Origin: Bacteroidota bacterium
Lineage (GTDB): Bacteria > Bacteroidota > JABWAT01
Assembly: GCA_013360915.1 (NCBI GenBank)
Contig: JABWAT010000006.1
Location: 96,094 to 160,093, forward strand
Length of the DNA: 64,000 bases
Reading direction: 5' to 3'
The position numbers and the translations under genes are program-made. The notes beneath the pieces are model-generated. The model ran no database searches, was not told where the DNA came from, and worked only from the letters and a program-made list of their open reading frames with translations. Below are positions 36,435 to 45,885 of the stretch, piece after piece; positions within the stretch are counted from its first letter, which is position 1; every line of letters starts with the position of its first letter.

Positions 36435-37522
36435 AAAAAGGGTTGTTTCACCACTTGTCGTTCAATGAATACCGATGCGATCATCAAAAGGCCGGTCACC
36501 AAAAAGACAATGAGGAGGTGGTCTCCGGCCAGTTCAGAGGCCAGAAGCAGCACGGGATAGTGAATCAGGTAAATGGTGTAGGATCCATCACCGATGGGCT
36601 GCCAGATCCGGTTGAACCAGTGCAAAAGCAGGTGGTTGCCTGTGGCAGGTCTGTAAATCCAGAATGCGTAAACGGCGTAAAAAAGGACCCCGATCCACAA
36701 TCCGTTTTTCAGTTGGTTAAGGGTATCTGAAAGGTGAGCCAGTTTCAGATCCGGATTGAAATAACCAACCAGGTCGATGGTAAAAAGCCCCGCAGCCAGG
36801 AAGGTGAACAGAAGATGATTGGTTTGTTTTTCCCGGTAAAGCTGCAATAAATAGACACCCATGTACCAGATGGCAAAACTGTTCATAAAGAAAGTCCATG
36901 GGATGAAAATCAGCCGTTGAAATCCGACTGCAAGAACCGACAGTGCGACGGCTGCCAGAAACAGGTTCTGATCTGATACCCACCGGTTTTTATACCGGAC
37001 ACTTAAAAAAATCCAGCCAATAAAAAACAGGTAATAAAACATTTCATAAGAAATGGACCAGAGCGGACCGTTTTTTCCAAAGGGAATGAACCAGACGCCC
37101 TGTGTGATGGAAGAGGCTTGCATCATGAACAGATTGCCGGAAAAATGATACCAGGAAAAGGACGGATCATCTGTCCACTGACCCACAAAACCGCACAGAG
37201 CAGTCAGGGCAAGTGCAAACCAGTAAAGGGGAAGAATCCGTTTAAACCGTTTATACAAGTAGGTGTTGATGCCGGAGCGGGTGGTCAGGTTGATCCGGCC
37301 GGAACTGAGTGCAATGGCAAATCCGGAGAGGATAAAGAAAAAAAGGACCGCTTCTTTGTTCAATCCCGAAATAAAAATGATCAGGTTCCCGGTCAGTTCG
37401 GAAAAACCGGAAATGGTGCGGATGGTATCAGGAAAGAGCACATGGATATGATGAATCACGACCACCATGGCAGCCACCCCGCGGCAGCTGTCCAGCAGGT
37501 CAATCCGGTTGGCGCTGGCCAC
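36404..37522 (-). CDS. Acyltransferase 3 family membrane protein
   Basis: A 372-residue polytopic O-acyltransferase. The signature is IDLLDSCRGVAAMVVVIHH near the N-terminus, with FFFILSGFAIALS and GPLWSISYEMFYYLFF further on. The start is GTG 37522 with GAGGA 7 bases ahead. It overlaps the downstream SGNH gene by 31 bases, which suggests co-translation and cooperation in acetyl transfer to the polysaccharide. Confidence 0.86.
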   Translation of the reverse strand: MASANRIDLLDSCRGVAAMVVVIHHIHVLFPDTIRTISGFSELTGNLIIFISGLNKEAVLFFFILSGFAIALSSGRINLTTRSGINTYLYKRFKRILPLYWFALALTALCGFVGQWTDDPSFSWYHFSGNLFMMQASSITQGVWFIPFGKNGPLWSISYEMFYYLFFIGWIFLSVRYKNRWVSDQNLFLAAVALSVLAVGFQRLIFIPWTFFMNSFAIWYMGVYLLQLYREKQTNHLLFTFLAAGLFTIDLVGYFNPDLKLAHLSDTLNQLKNGLWIGVLFYAVYAFWIYRPATGNHLLLHWFNRIWQPIGDGSYTIYLIHYPVLLLASELAGDHLLIVFLVTGLLMIASVFIERQVVKQPFLWLKRPYLRA

Positions 37523-37523
37523 G

Positions 37524-38921
37524 TTATGTCCTCACCAGTAAGCCGGTTCGCTGCAGGCCGAAACGTATGGCGAACATGAGGATAAAGCTCCAGAACAGCA
37601 CGTTGGCAAGAAATTCGAAGCTGTTTCCCAGCCACACAATCTGGAACAATCCGTTGAAGATGACGCCCGATCCAAGCAGGTAACCACCGAACCAGTTTTC
37701 TGCTTTGATGGAGAGATAGATATTCAGCCAACCCAGGACAATATAGGCGAGAATGATGATGGGAAGTCCGCCGGTGAGGTAGGCATCCACAATGTAGGCA
37801 GGTTTGGCAGAAACCATGGAATAGGATTCCACCACACCGGCCGTATACACCCGTTCCATGATGAGAGCTTCCATGTCGGGTTTTTCGGGCCAGAATAACC
37901 GTGGTATCAGCGACATGACCGATTGCTGGATAATATCCGTTCCGTAATGGGGGTGATAGGCCGGAACGAAATAGGTGTATTTGATAAACATATTCACTTC
38001 GCTGAGCCTGTTTTCAAGCATGGCCCAGGAAGCTTCACGAAGTTCGGTTGAACTGGCACTGAGGGTCTGTTCCTGAGCAACCCGGTTTGCCTCGATGGGA
38101 TCGAATCCTTCCGACCAGGCTACCTGACGATAGACGTTGTTGTAATAGGGGATATAAGTGGCCCAAATGACAAAAACCAGAATACCGGTTGTAATAATCA
38201 GTTTTGGGTACTTCTGAATCAGGAAGGAGCCGAGAATGATGGCGATGAACAACGGAGCCGATTTCATTCCGCTCAGCAGGGCAACCATGAACGCGTAAGC
38301 CACAATGACCAGTCCAAGCAGGATCTTGGTCCGGTTGTTTTCCTGAATGGCCACACCGAGAAACAGGACCCCGACAATATTGGCGATATCGGTCAGTTTG
38401 ACGAGAACCTGAACCAATCCGGGAATAAAGGCTGAAACCAGTGCCAGGAATTGCAGTCCGAGAAACAGGATAATAAACAGATCGGTGAGCTGGATCCGGT
38501 TCAGAGAAAACGTGGGCTTACCAAAGGCTGGTCGTTTAAGCGACATTCCGAAGACATAACTGATTTGTGCAACCAGATAGAACCACTGTGCCTGAACGGT
38601 CCGGAACAGGGTATCCTCATCAGGTGTGATATCATAAATCTTATCGAGGAACTCGTAACCATGCAGCGAGAAAAAGTGAAAAATGGGGCTCAGTACCACG
38701 AATCCCGTAAAAAACGTAAATGCAAGAAAGTAGGGTCTGAAGAACTGGCCGAGGATCGGACTATCGGTGGGCAGATTGATCAGTTTTCCGCTGATGGTCA
38801 GAAAAAAAATGCCCAGACTGGAAATCCAGCAGGTCCACCAGGCCAGGTAAGGAATTGAAGAAACCAGGAATCCGGTCAGGACGGCGATCAGAACAATGGT
38901 GACCCAGAGTAATCCTCTCAT
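37524..38921 (-). CDS. Wzy-like O-antigen/exopolysaccharide polymerase
   Basis: A 465-residue membrane protein with about 12 hydrophobic segments and a large polar loop near residues 255-345 (containing NNVYRQVAWSEGF and LIPRLFWPEKPDME), the layout of O-antigen polysaccharide polymerases. ATG overlaps the following GT4 gene region only at the upstream side. Sequence conservation in this family is low, so the call rests on topology, the loop and context. It would link repeat units in the periplasm; no Wzx flippase is visible in the window. Confidence 0.72.
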   Translation of the reverse strand: MRGLLWVTIVLIAVLTGFLVSSIPYLAWWTCWISSLGIFFLTISGKLINLPTDSPILGQFFRPYFLAFTFFTGFVVLSPIFHFFSLHGYEFLDKIYDITPDEDTLFRTVQAQWFYLVAQISYVFGMSLKRPAFGKPTFSLNRIQLTDLFIILFLGLQFLALVSAFIPGLVQVLVKLTDIANIVGVLFLGVAIQENNRTKILLGLVIVAYAFMVALLSGMKSAPLFIAIILGSFLIQKYPKLIITTGILVFVIWATYIPYYNNVYRQVAWSEGFDPIEANRVAQEQTLSASSTELREASWAMLENRLSEVNMFIKYTYFVPAYHPHYGTDIIQQSVMSLIPRLFWPEKPDMEALIMERVYTAGVVESYSMVSAKPAYIVDAYLTGGLPIIILAYIVLGWLNIYLSIKAENWFGGYLLGSGVIFNGLFQIVWLGNSFEFLANVLFWSFILMFAIRFGLQRTGLLVRT

Positions 38922-40081
38922 GCGGATACAGCCTCTTCGATGCCGGTGGCAATGGCTTCAATGGAATAGGAGGCAATTTTTTGACGGCAGGCCTGTTGTT
39001 GGCGGCTCCATTCTTCAGGGGATGAGGTGATTTCTCCGATCAGAGTGGCAAGAGCCGGCTGATTGCCAACACGATAGGTAAACCCTGTTTCACCCTCGGT
39101 GATCAGATCTGGAGCACAACCCACCCGGTCCGACACGATACAGGGAGTGCCCGAAGCCATGGCTTCATTGACTGCCAGCCCCCAGGTTTCACCGGGGCCG
39201 TGGCTCGGATAGACAAACCAGTGCCCGAGCCGGTAAACAAGCGGCATCCGGCTTTGATTCTGGAAAGGGAGCCATTGGATTCTGGTATCCGGACGGATGG
39301 CCTCCATGATGGCGTTGTAATCTTCGCCGTTACCGATCAGAATGAGTCGGATGGATGGATCGGGGATGGAGGAAAAAGCAGTGATCAGGTCGAAAATTCC
39401 CTTTTTTCGTTGAAATTTACCAGCAAATAAAAATACGACCTGTCCATCGGTGATCCCAAGTTCCTGTTTCCACTCTTTGAGTTCCCGTTCCTGTGCATCC
39501 GTCAGGCTGGCAAACCGGTCGTTGTCGATGGCATGTGGAACCCGGCGAATCTGACCGGGCTTCATACCAACCCACCGGAAATAGGCTTCATTGTGCAACC
39601 CGACTGCCAGCGCCAGATCGGCAAACCGGTAAATTCCCGTCAGAAACCACTGTCTTAACCGGTTTTTCATCGGTGAAACCGGATCGAGCAGATGGGAGTC
39701 TCCCCGGAAGAGCACGGGTACTTTCCCATGAAACCGGATCATTAATTCCAGATGGGTGTACCAACTCCACCCAATCACGAGAAGATGGGTGGGGTTCCAG
39801 CTTTTTACCCTTTCGTATGCATTCTGGGCACGGATTCCCATGAAACGGTGAGTTCCGGGATCGGCCGCCCGGTTATCCAGAAACTCATATTCATACCCAT
39901 CCAGCAGGGGAATGTCCCAGGAGATCACCTGTCCGAAACCCGGGTCATATTTTTGGGTGGATGTATCGCCCCACGTATAAAAAACCCGGCAGTCAATGTT
40001 TCCCCTGGATTGAATCAACCTGAAAATCGGTGCATAATACTGAATCGGGTGGGTGGTGATGACAGCCAGGCGGGGTTTCAT
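38918..40081 (-). CDS. GT4-family glycosyltransferase
   Basis: A 387-residue GT-B enzyme. The N-domain starts RLAVITTHPIQYYAPIFR, typical of a GT4 subfamily in exopolysaccharide loci; the donor domain has FLFAGKFQRKKGIFDLI and the E-x7-E motif ETWGLAVNEAMASG. It overlaps the polymerase start by 4 bases (ATGA). Confidence 0.87.
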   Translation of the reverse strand: MKPRLAVITTHPIQYYAPIFRLIQSRGNIDCRVFYTWGDTSTQKYDPGFGQVISWDIPLLDGYEYEFLDNRAADPGTHRFMGIRAQNAYERVKSWNPTHLLVIGWSWYTHLELMIRFHGKVPVLFRGDSHLLDPVSPMKNRLRQWFLTGIYRFADLALAVGLHNEAYFRWVGMKPGQIRRVPHAIDNDRFASLTDAQERELKEWKQELGITDGQVVFLFAGKFQRKKGIFDLITAFSSIPDPSIRLILIGNGEDYNAIMEAIRPDTRIQWLPFQNQSRMPLVYRLGHWFVYPSHGPGETWGLAVNEAMASGTPCIVSDRVGCAPDLITEGETGFTYRVGNQPALATLIGEITSSPEEWSRQQQACRQKIASYSIEAIATGIEEAVSA

Positions 40082-40086
40082 GGTGA

Positions 40087-41361
40087 TCAGATCCGGTTAA
40101 AAAACGCGGCGAGTTGCCGGGTCATGGTTTCAGACATCCAGGGCTCCATGCGGGACCGGTTGGTGCCGGATTTCGTAATGGCACCTGTCAGGTAGCCGCT
40201 CAGACGTTGCATTATCGTGCGGATGGATGGATCGTCGGGGATTTCCTGACCAAACCGGATGCAATCCTCTCCCAGAACCGTTTCGAGAACCGGAATGGCC
40301 GGACTGGAAGTATGAAAAACCGCAAGCACCGGCTTTTCCGTCAGCAGGTACGGATAAATCTTGGAAGCAGTATAACGGGGATCATCGGAACCAGGGATAA
40401 AAATCAGGTCTGCATCCAGCAGGTAACGCAGGCTGGTGAAATAGGGAAGCCGGTCGGGTGTTTCCACAAAATCCAGTTCAGGTACCAGTTGTCTGGCCAC
40501 CGGTTCTATACTGGGTATTCCTTTTCCTGCCGGGGCGTAGCTGGTTCCTGCCACCTCGAACCTGATCCGGTTGAAAACGGCTGGCTGTTCAGTCATTCCG
40601 AGCCGGATGGCCTGAAGAATCAGGGTGAAGGCCGGATGCATGTCGGTTCCCCCGCGCCCGATGTAGCGGATGATGAACCTGGTTTCATCGGGGCTGCGCT
40701 GAGTGGGAAGTTCAGCAGCCACATCCAGATCCTTGCTGAATCCGGCAAACGGCAGGGTGAGGCAGGGTGTATGCTTTGTGGAAGGATATCGTCGTTTTAA
40801 ATCCTGCCAGTAGGCCTCTGAAACGGCCACAATTCCATCCGCTGCTTTAACCGACGGGGGTTCCAGCAGGCGGTTGATCTGATGGGCGAACCAATACTTC
40901 GGCGGACGCTGACTGGCGGGTAAAGGACGGAGTTCATCATACAGCCAGGGATCCTGGAAATCGAGAACCACTTTAACACCAAAACGCCATTTCCAATAAC
41001 GGCCAAGTATCATGACCGGAAACTGGGTGGTTGAAAAAAACACCACATCCGGACGGAATTTCAGAATCAGATCCGACCCCAGACTGGCCAGGTGAAGAAG
41101 GGACCGGAGTGCAATCGCGCCGAGTCCGATACGTCTTGTCCAGCGGGTGGGAAAGGCGCCGCTGTGATATACCGGCAGATCGGAGGGGACTGTTTTCATA
41201 AGCATCGGATCGGTCCCCATTTCGGTGGCACCGGGATCAACGGCCAGGACCACCGGGGACCACCCTTCGCTGCCCAGATGATGAACGGCCGGCCGGATTC
41301 GCTGCATATCAGCCGCATTAACCGGCGGAAAATAGGGGGAAATGATCAGAACGGTTTTCAT
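40087..41361 (-). CDS. GT-B glycosyltransferase, SKIYPYL subtype
   Basis: A 424-residue protein with the GT4 N-terminal pattern VLIISPYFPPVNAADMQRIRP and LDFQDPWL. The C-domain lacks a classical E-x7-E and has instead ARYTASKIYPYLLTEKPVL-type sequence (TASKIYPYLLTEKPVL), a recognised GT4 variant. Donor unknown. Five bases separate it from the previous GT4 and it overlaps the next one upstream by 4 bases. Confidence 0.8.
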   Translation of the reverse strand: MKTVLIISPYFPPVNAADMQRIRPAVHHLGSEGWSPVVLAVDPGATEMGTDPMLMKTVPSDLPVYHSGAFPTRWTRRIGLGAIALRSLLHLASLGSDLILKFRPDVVFFSTTQFPVMILGRYWKWRFGVKVVLDFQDPWLYDELRPLPASQRPPKYWFAHQINRLLEPPSVKAADGIVAVSEAYWQDLKRRYPSTKHTPCLTLPFAGFSKDLDVAAELPTQRSPDETRFIIRYIGRGGTDMHPAFTLILQAIRLGMTEQPAVFNRIRFEVAGTSYAPAGKGIPSIEPVARQLVPELDFVETPDRLPYFTSLRYLLDADLIFIPGSDDPRYTASKIYPYLLTEKPVLAVFHTSSPAIPVLETVLGEDCIRFGQEIPDDPSIRTIMQRLSGYLTGAITKSGTNRSRMEPWMSETMTRQLAAFFNRI

Positions 41362-42608
41362 GATGGGAGTGGCTTTCCCATAACAGATTCAATGATGGAA
41401 AGCACGCGAATTCCTTCTTTCTCCCAATGGTAACGATGAATCGCCAGTTCCAGCGAGGCTTGCCGGTGGGCAGACAGCCGGTCCGGGTGCTGCAACAGGG
41501 AGGATAACCAGCCTGCAAGTGCCTTTGAATCGCCCGGTTCATACAGAAAACCAGTTTTTGGGTGGTCGTGATAAAAGGCAGTCTGAGCCGTTGTGGCAGA
41601 ATAGGCGATGGCCATTCCGCCGCACAGATAGGTGAAAATTTTATTGGTCAGACACAGGTCGCGGTTGAGAGGAGCGGGTCGTTCAAGTGCCAATCCGACA
41701 TGATGCTGTGCTGCCAGACTGAACAATTCCTTTTCCTCCACCGGTTTGAGAAAAGTGATCCGGCCGGAGATATTTTCCGCCGATCCGGCCAGGTTGCGAA
41801 AATAGACCTCATCCTCCCGGCTTAAAAATCCGACCAGGGTCAGGTGCAGCGTTTCACACCCGGGCGCTGACATGGCTCTGAGTACATCTTCCAGTCCCCG
41901 GTCACGACCGATGGTCTGAGAGAACCAGAAAAGTTTAAGCGGCGATTCAGCTGAGGGGTCCTGGATTCGGTTGTTTGTGATGGCAGCCTCCGGAAACACG
42001 TTCAAAACCGGAGTGAAGGCCAGTGAGGGGAACAAAGTCTGGTAGGCGGCTCCGATGGATGGACTGGCACTCCAGGTGGCATGGCAGGCCGGAATAAAGG
42101 TGTTTTCAACAAGGTGAAGGGCCCAACCATCGGGGCCGGAGGCAACTGGTTCTCCACGATGAAAATCCTCAGCATCGAAGCAAACGGGAACCTTGTGTGA
42201 ACGGCCCGCACGGATTGCGGCAGGCAGGGCTCCGAGATTATGGGCAATGATCAGATCCGTCGGGACCCGCGTCATCTGCCTGGACTGTCTCCAGACATGA
42301 CGGTTAAGCAGAAGGGCTGCACGGCGTGGGGAATGGTCCCATCGTGAGATCAGACGATTCCAGCGGTTCTGCACAGCCGACCAGAGCCGGTTCAGACGGG
42401 AAAAGAAAGAACCGCCGGTCCAGTCGGTAACCGTGACCTGCCAGTCGGAATGCCGGTTGATTAACTGCTGGTCATGAGCTGCCTGCCACGAAAGGTACCA
42501 TGTGCAGAAAATCCGGACCTGATACCCGGCTTTGGCAAACAGCTGGGCTTCCTTGACCAGGCGGGGATTGCTGGAAAGGTGTCCCGGTGTGACCAGTGTA
42601 ATGGTCAT
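41358..42608 (-). CDS. GT-B glycosyltransferase, NKIFTYL subtype
   Basis: A 416-residue GT4-like enzyme. The N-domain begins TLVTPGHLSSNPRLVKEAQ, and the C-domain has FSQTIGRDRGLEDVLRA and LTNKIFTYLCGGMAI in place of a standard E-x7-E. It probably derives from the same subtype as its downstream neighbour. It overlaps both neighbours by 4 bases. Confidence 0.82.
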   Translation of the reverse strand: MTITLVTPGHLSSNPRLVKEAQLFAKAGYQVRIFCTWYLSWQAAHDQQLINRHSDWQVTVTDWTGGSFFSRLNRLWSAVQNRWNRLISRWDHSPRRAALLLNRHVWRQSRQMTRVPTDLIIAHNLGALPAAIRAGRSHKVPVCFDAEDFHRGEPVASGPDGWALHLVENTFIPACHATWSASPSIGAAYQTLFPSLAFTPVLNVFPEAAITNNRIQDPSAESPLKLFWFSQTIGRDRGLEDVLRAMSAPGCETLHLTLVGFLSREDEVYFRNLAGSAENISGRITFLKPVEEKELFSLAAQHHVGLALERPAPLNRDLCLTNKIFTYLCGGMAIAYSATTAQTAFYHDHPKTGFLYEPGDSKALAGWLSSLLQHPDRLSAHRQASLELAIHRYHWEKEGIRVLSIIESVMGKPLPS

Positions 42609-43861
42609 GATTGGTGGGTCCCCTGAAATTCTTCAAACCGGTTTGTCATCAATTTGACGATTCCGCGCCGGTAATCGGACCATTGCCAACCTGCCGCACG
42701 CAACCAGGCGCGTCTGGACATGTCGGGCAGTTTATCCCGGTTCTCAAGGCACCAGCTTAGGGCCTGCCGGATGGCTTCTTCGCTTCCGGCCGGAATGATC
42801 AATCCGTCCACGCCGTGGGTGATCAGATCGGGTCCCCCTGAATTTTCGGTGGTGATCACAATCAACCCACGCGACATGGCTTCTGTGATCACCATGCCAA
42901 AGCCATCGGCCAGAGTAGGTAAAATGAAGACATTGGCCTTAAGGTAAAGGTCCATCAGATCGGGCTGAGGAATGGATTCTCTGATGGTGACTTTTCCCGG
43001 TAATCCTTCCCGTGTGCTTTCGGGCAGATTCATTTTACCGATCAGCCAGAGTTCGGCATCCTTTTCGGGAATCTGAGCAAGACGCCAGGCCCGATACAAC
43101 AAATGGAGTGCTTTCCGAAGGTTCTGGGTTCCTGCATTCAGAAACACCAGCCGATCCCAGTTCCGGTCGGGCAGGGCGGCAACCGGTTCGGGAAATCCGA
43201 GCGGGATGACATCAATCTTGCTTTCCGGGATGTGGTTGGCTGTCAGGGTTCGCCGGGTGAAGGAGGAATTGCAAACAATCCGGTTGGTGAGAGCCAGTTC
43301 CTGATCACGCCGTTGGTTTCGCCTGGCGGCCTTTTCATCAATCAGAAGTTGGGTGCCCTCTCCAGCCAGCTCGGGATACCGGTCGATCTGCTCATTGGCA
43401 ATCCGGGTGAAAAAGGCATGATGCTGGCTGGGTTGCTCATAAACGGTGAACAGTCCCAGTTCGGCAGCACGCTGCATGGTAAAAAGCGCGCAATGTTCAT
43501 GCAGGTGCAAAACCTGGGCCGACCTGTCGAGATGGCGTGCCACCCACCGGTCAAATCCCAGTTCGGCCCATTCCCAGACGCGGTCGGTCATGGTGGGTGA
43601 GGCATAACGTGATGCAGCAGTCCGCATTATTTCGCGCCAGGGAAAGTTACGGATGGACTCGAAAGGGAGTTCTCCGGCATGGCGGCGACGCAGTTCGGAC
43701 CGGAGAGGAGGTGCCACCCGCCTGATCAGATTGGAGAGCCAGTAATCCGGATGATCCATGAAGGAGGTATAGTACAAATCAAGCACGCCTGCCTCATGAT
43801 AGGCCAGCACCGATTGTCTCACATGAGGAGGTACGTTGGGATGAGCAACCCGGATTTTCAA
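42605..43861 (-). CDS. GT4-family glycosyltransferase
   Basis: A 418-residue GT-B enzyme. The donor motif is DGFGMVITEAMSRG, with Asp in place of the first Glu of E-x7-E; FLNAGTQNLRKALHLLYRA marks the start of the C-domain. The start is TTG 43861 and overlaps the preceding gene's stop as TTGA. Donor unknown. Confidence 0.85.
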   Translation of the reverse strand: MKIRVAHPNVPPHVRQSVLAYHEAGVLDLYYTSFMDHPDYWLSNLIRRVAPPLRSELRRRHAGELPFESIRNFPWREIMRTAASRYASPTMTDRVWEWAELGFDRWVARHLDRSAQVLHLHEHCALFTMQRAAELGLFTVYEQPSQHHAFFTRIANEQIDRYPELAGEGTQLLIDEKAARRNQRRDQELALTNRIVCNSSFTRRTLTANHIPESKIDVIPLGFPEPVAALPDRNWDRLVFLNAGTQNLRKALHLLYRAWRLAQIPEKDAELWLIGKMNLPESTREGLPGKVTIRESIPQPDLMDLYLKANVFILPTLADGFGMVITEAMSRGLIVITTENSGGPDLITHGVDGLIIPAGSEEAIRQALSWCLENRDKLPDMSRRAWLRAAGWQWSDYRRGIVKLMTNRFEEFQGTHQS

Positions 43862-44874
43862 CCGATTTTCTCCCGGTAAAGCTTAAGGTAGGCCTGTGCG
43901 ATCACCTGTTGACTGAACCGGTTTTCTGCATCGTGACGGCAGGCTTCCCGGGAAAGTCCGGGCAGTTGCTCCACCGACCGGATGGCAGTTTCCATATCCG
44001 GGCAGACAAAACCCGTCTTCCCGTGCAGAACCACTTCAGGAACACTGCCCTTTGCCAATCCGATCACCGGCGTTCCGCAGGCAAGAGCCTCGGCCATGAC
44101 AATGCCGAAGGGTTCGTTCCAGTCGATGAGCATGAGAAAGGCGGCTGCCTGACTGAGCAGGTCATTTTTCTGCGTGTCATTCACCGGTCCGATATAGGTA
44201 ATATGCGATCCGTCCACCTGAGACAGCACTTCCGATTCCACCCAGGCACGGTGTTCATCGGGGATGTTTCCTGCCAGAATGAGTCGCCGGTTCGTCCGCT
44301 TTGCCAGTTCAATGGCCAGATGCGGTCCTTTCACCGGTTCCAGCCGTCCGAGAAAAACCATGGGTGCATCAACGGACACGGACGGATTGAACTGATACCG
44401 GTCAGTCGGGACGCCATTGTAAACAGTGGCAGCAGGTGCAAACGGTTGAATCTGCCGGGTGATATAATCGCTGCATCCTGTAAAACTCAGTGTGCCTTTA
44501 CGGGCCAGCATCATTGCCTGACGAACCGTCCGGGCCGTTGGCTCACGCTGGTAACTCATGATTTTCGGAATCCGTGCCGGAAGTGCTGCAAGCAGGTAAG
44601 CCAGACGCCCGAAGCTGTGAATCACGTCGGGCCGGACCGCCAGCGCTTTGCGGACTGTCAGCAGGTTCTGAACTGTATCGGTCAGACGGCGCGGGGAGGT
44701 TCCCGGATAAGGGATCAGTGTGGCGGGTGTCTGAGAATCACGGTGAGCCACCAGAAACACCTCATGCCCCAATGAATGGTACTCCCGGATGATCATGTCG
44801 ATGATCCGTTCTATCCCGCCGTATAAAACTGGTGGAACCGGAATTTCGGGGTCGGCTGTCAGGAGAATTTTCAT
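43858..44874 (-). CDS. GT4-family glycosyltransferase
   Basis: A 338-residue GT-B enzyme. The N-terminus ILLTADPEIPVPPVLYGG ends in the glycine loop; VFLGRLEPVKGPHLAIELA and EPFGIVMAEALACG (E-x7-E) define the donor domain. It is compact for the family but both domains are complete. AGGAG (in AATTTTCAT context) is not evident; the ATG at 44874 follows 69 bases after the GT2 stop. Confidence 0.86.
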   Translation of the reverse strand: MKILLTADPEIPVPPVLYGGIERIIDMIIREYHSLGHEVFLVAHRDSQTPATLIPYPGTSPRRLTDTVQNLLTVRKALAVRPDVIHSFGRLAYLLAALPARIPKIMSYQREPTARTVRQAMMLARKGTLSFTGCSDYITRQIQPFAPAATVYNGVPTDRYQFNPSVSVDAPMVFLGRLEPVKGPHLAIELAKRTNRRLILAGNIPDEHRAWVESEVLSQVDGSHITYIGPVNDTQKNDLLSQAAAFLMLIDWNEPFGIVMAEALACGTPVIGLAKGSVPEVVLHGKTGFVCPDMETAIRSVEQLPGLSREACRHDAENRFSQQVIAQAYLKLYREKIG

Positions 44875-44943
44875 AACAGGCCCCTGAATGAACCGAAACG
44901 GACCGCACAGACCATCCCGGTATAACGGTTGGATGGTTTCATG

Positions 44944-45885
44944 TTACCTTCCCACCCATTTTTTAAATCGAACCGCTGCTTTCCAACCAAAAAGGGTGGC
45001 TATCAGCCGGCCTGCCTGGCCCGATGGAAGTGGCAATTGGCTGCCGCCCAGTTTTTTTACTTCGTCTTCTGCGCGTTTCGTCAGGTCGGGGTAGGCTGGC
45101 CAGGCGTTATACGCCCAGAGTTGCCACACATCGGCACACCGCTGTCTGATTCTCGGGCTCGATTCGGCTTCCAGCATCCAGCGGCAGGCAAGTTCAACGG
45201 AAAGATAGGCCGATTCAAATGCCTTCCTGTCACGGGTGGCCGACAGTGTGGCTCCCGAACCAGACCGGTAATACAGAATGGATTCCGGGCAGAAACGGAC
45301 CCGTTTCACCCGGGTGATGTGGCGGGTGAAAAATTCGAAATCATCGATCAGGGTCAACCGTTCGTCCCACGCTCCCTGTCTGATCAGCTGATCCCGGTGA
45401 AACAGAAACATCCCGCATTGTGTCATGTTTCCGCCGCCGACCAGGGATCCGGCAAGCCAATCCATGGAATCCAGATCACGCCAGACGGCTTCTTCATTGG
45501 GACGGAAGGTGGTCAGGTCATTGTTGTAAAAACGACCCCAGGCCGAGGATACCAGACAATCGGGGTCGGTCACGGCCAGCTTTACCTGCGCTTCAATGGC
45601 TCCCTCACTGAGAAGATCATCGGCATCCATGAATTTGATCAGAAGGCCGGTTGATTGCTGAAAACCAGCATTCCGGGTGGCCGCTGCGGTTTTTGCCTGC
45701 ACCTGAACAAACCGCAACCGGGGATCGGTCCCGTAAGCAGCCGTATCGGGGAGTTCACCACTGCAGGCCACCACGATTTCCAGATTCTGGTACGTCTGAT
45801 TCTGAATGCAGGCCAGTGTCTCAGCCAGCTCCGGCTGAATGCGCCAGGTCGGAATGATGACGGAAACTAACGGATTTTTTTCCAT
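44944..45885 (-). CDS. GT2-family glycosyltransferase
   Basis: A 313-residue GT-A enzyme. LVSVIIPTWRIQPELAETL opens the fold, the DxD is in IKFMDADDLLSEG, and the acceptor-side motif is TLIDDFEFFTRH. No membrane segments. It overlaps the preceding GT8-like gene by 19 bases. Confidence 0.88.
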   Translation of the reverse strand: MEKNPLVSVIIPTWRIQPELAETLACIQNQTYQNLEIVVACSGELPDTAAYGTDPRLRFVQVQAKTAAATRNAGFQQSTGLLIKFMDADDLLSEGAIEAQVKLAVTDPDCLVSSAWGRFYNNDLTTFRPNEEAVWRDLDSMDWLAGSLVGGGNMTQCGMFLFHRDQLIRQGAWDERLTLIDDFEFFTRHITRVKRVRFCPESILYYRSGSGATLSATRDRKAFESAYLSVELACRWMLEAESSPRIRQRCADVWQLWAYNAWPAYPDLTKRAEDEVKKLGGSQLPLPSGQAGRLIATLFGWKAAVRFKKWVGR

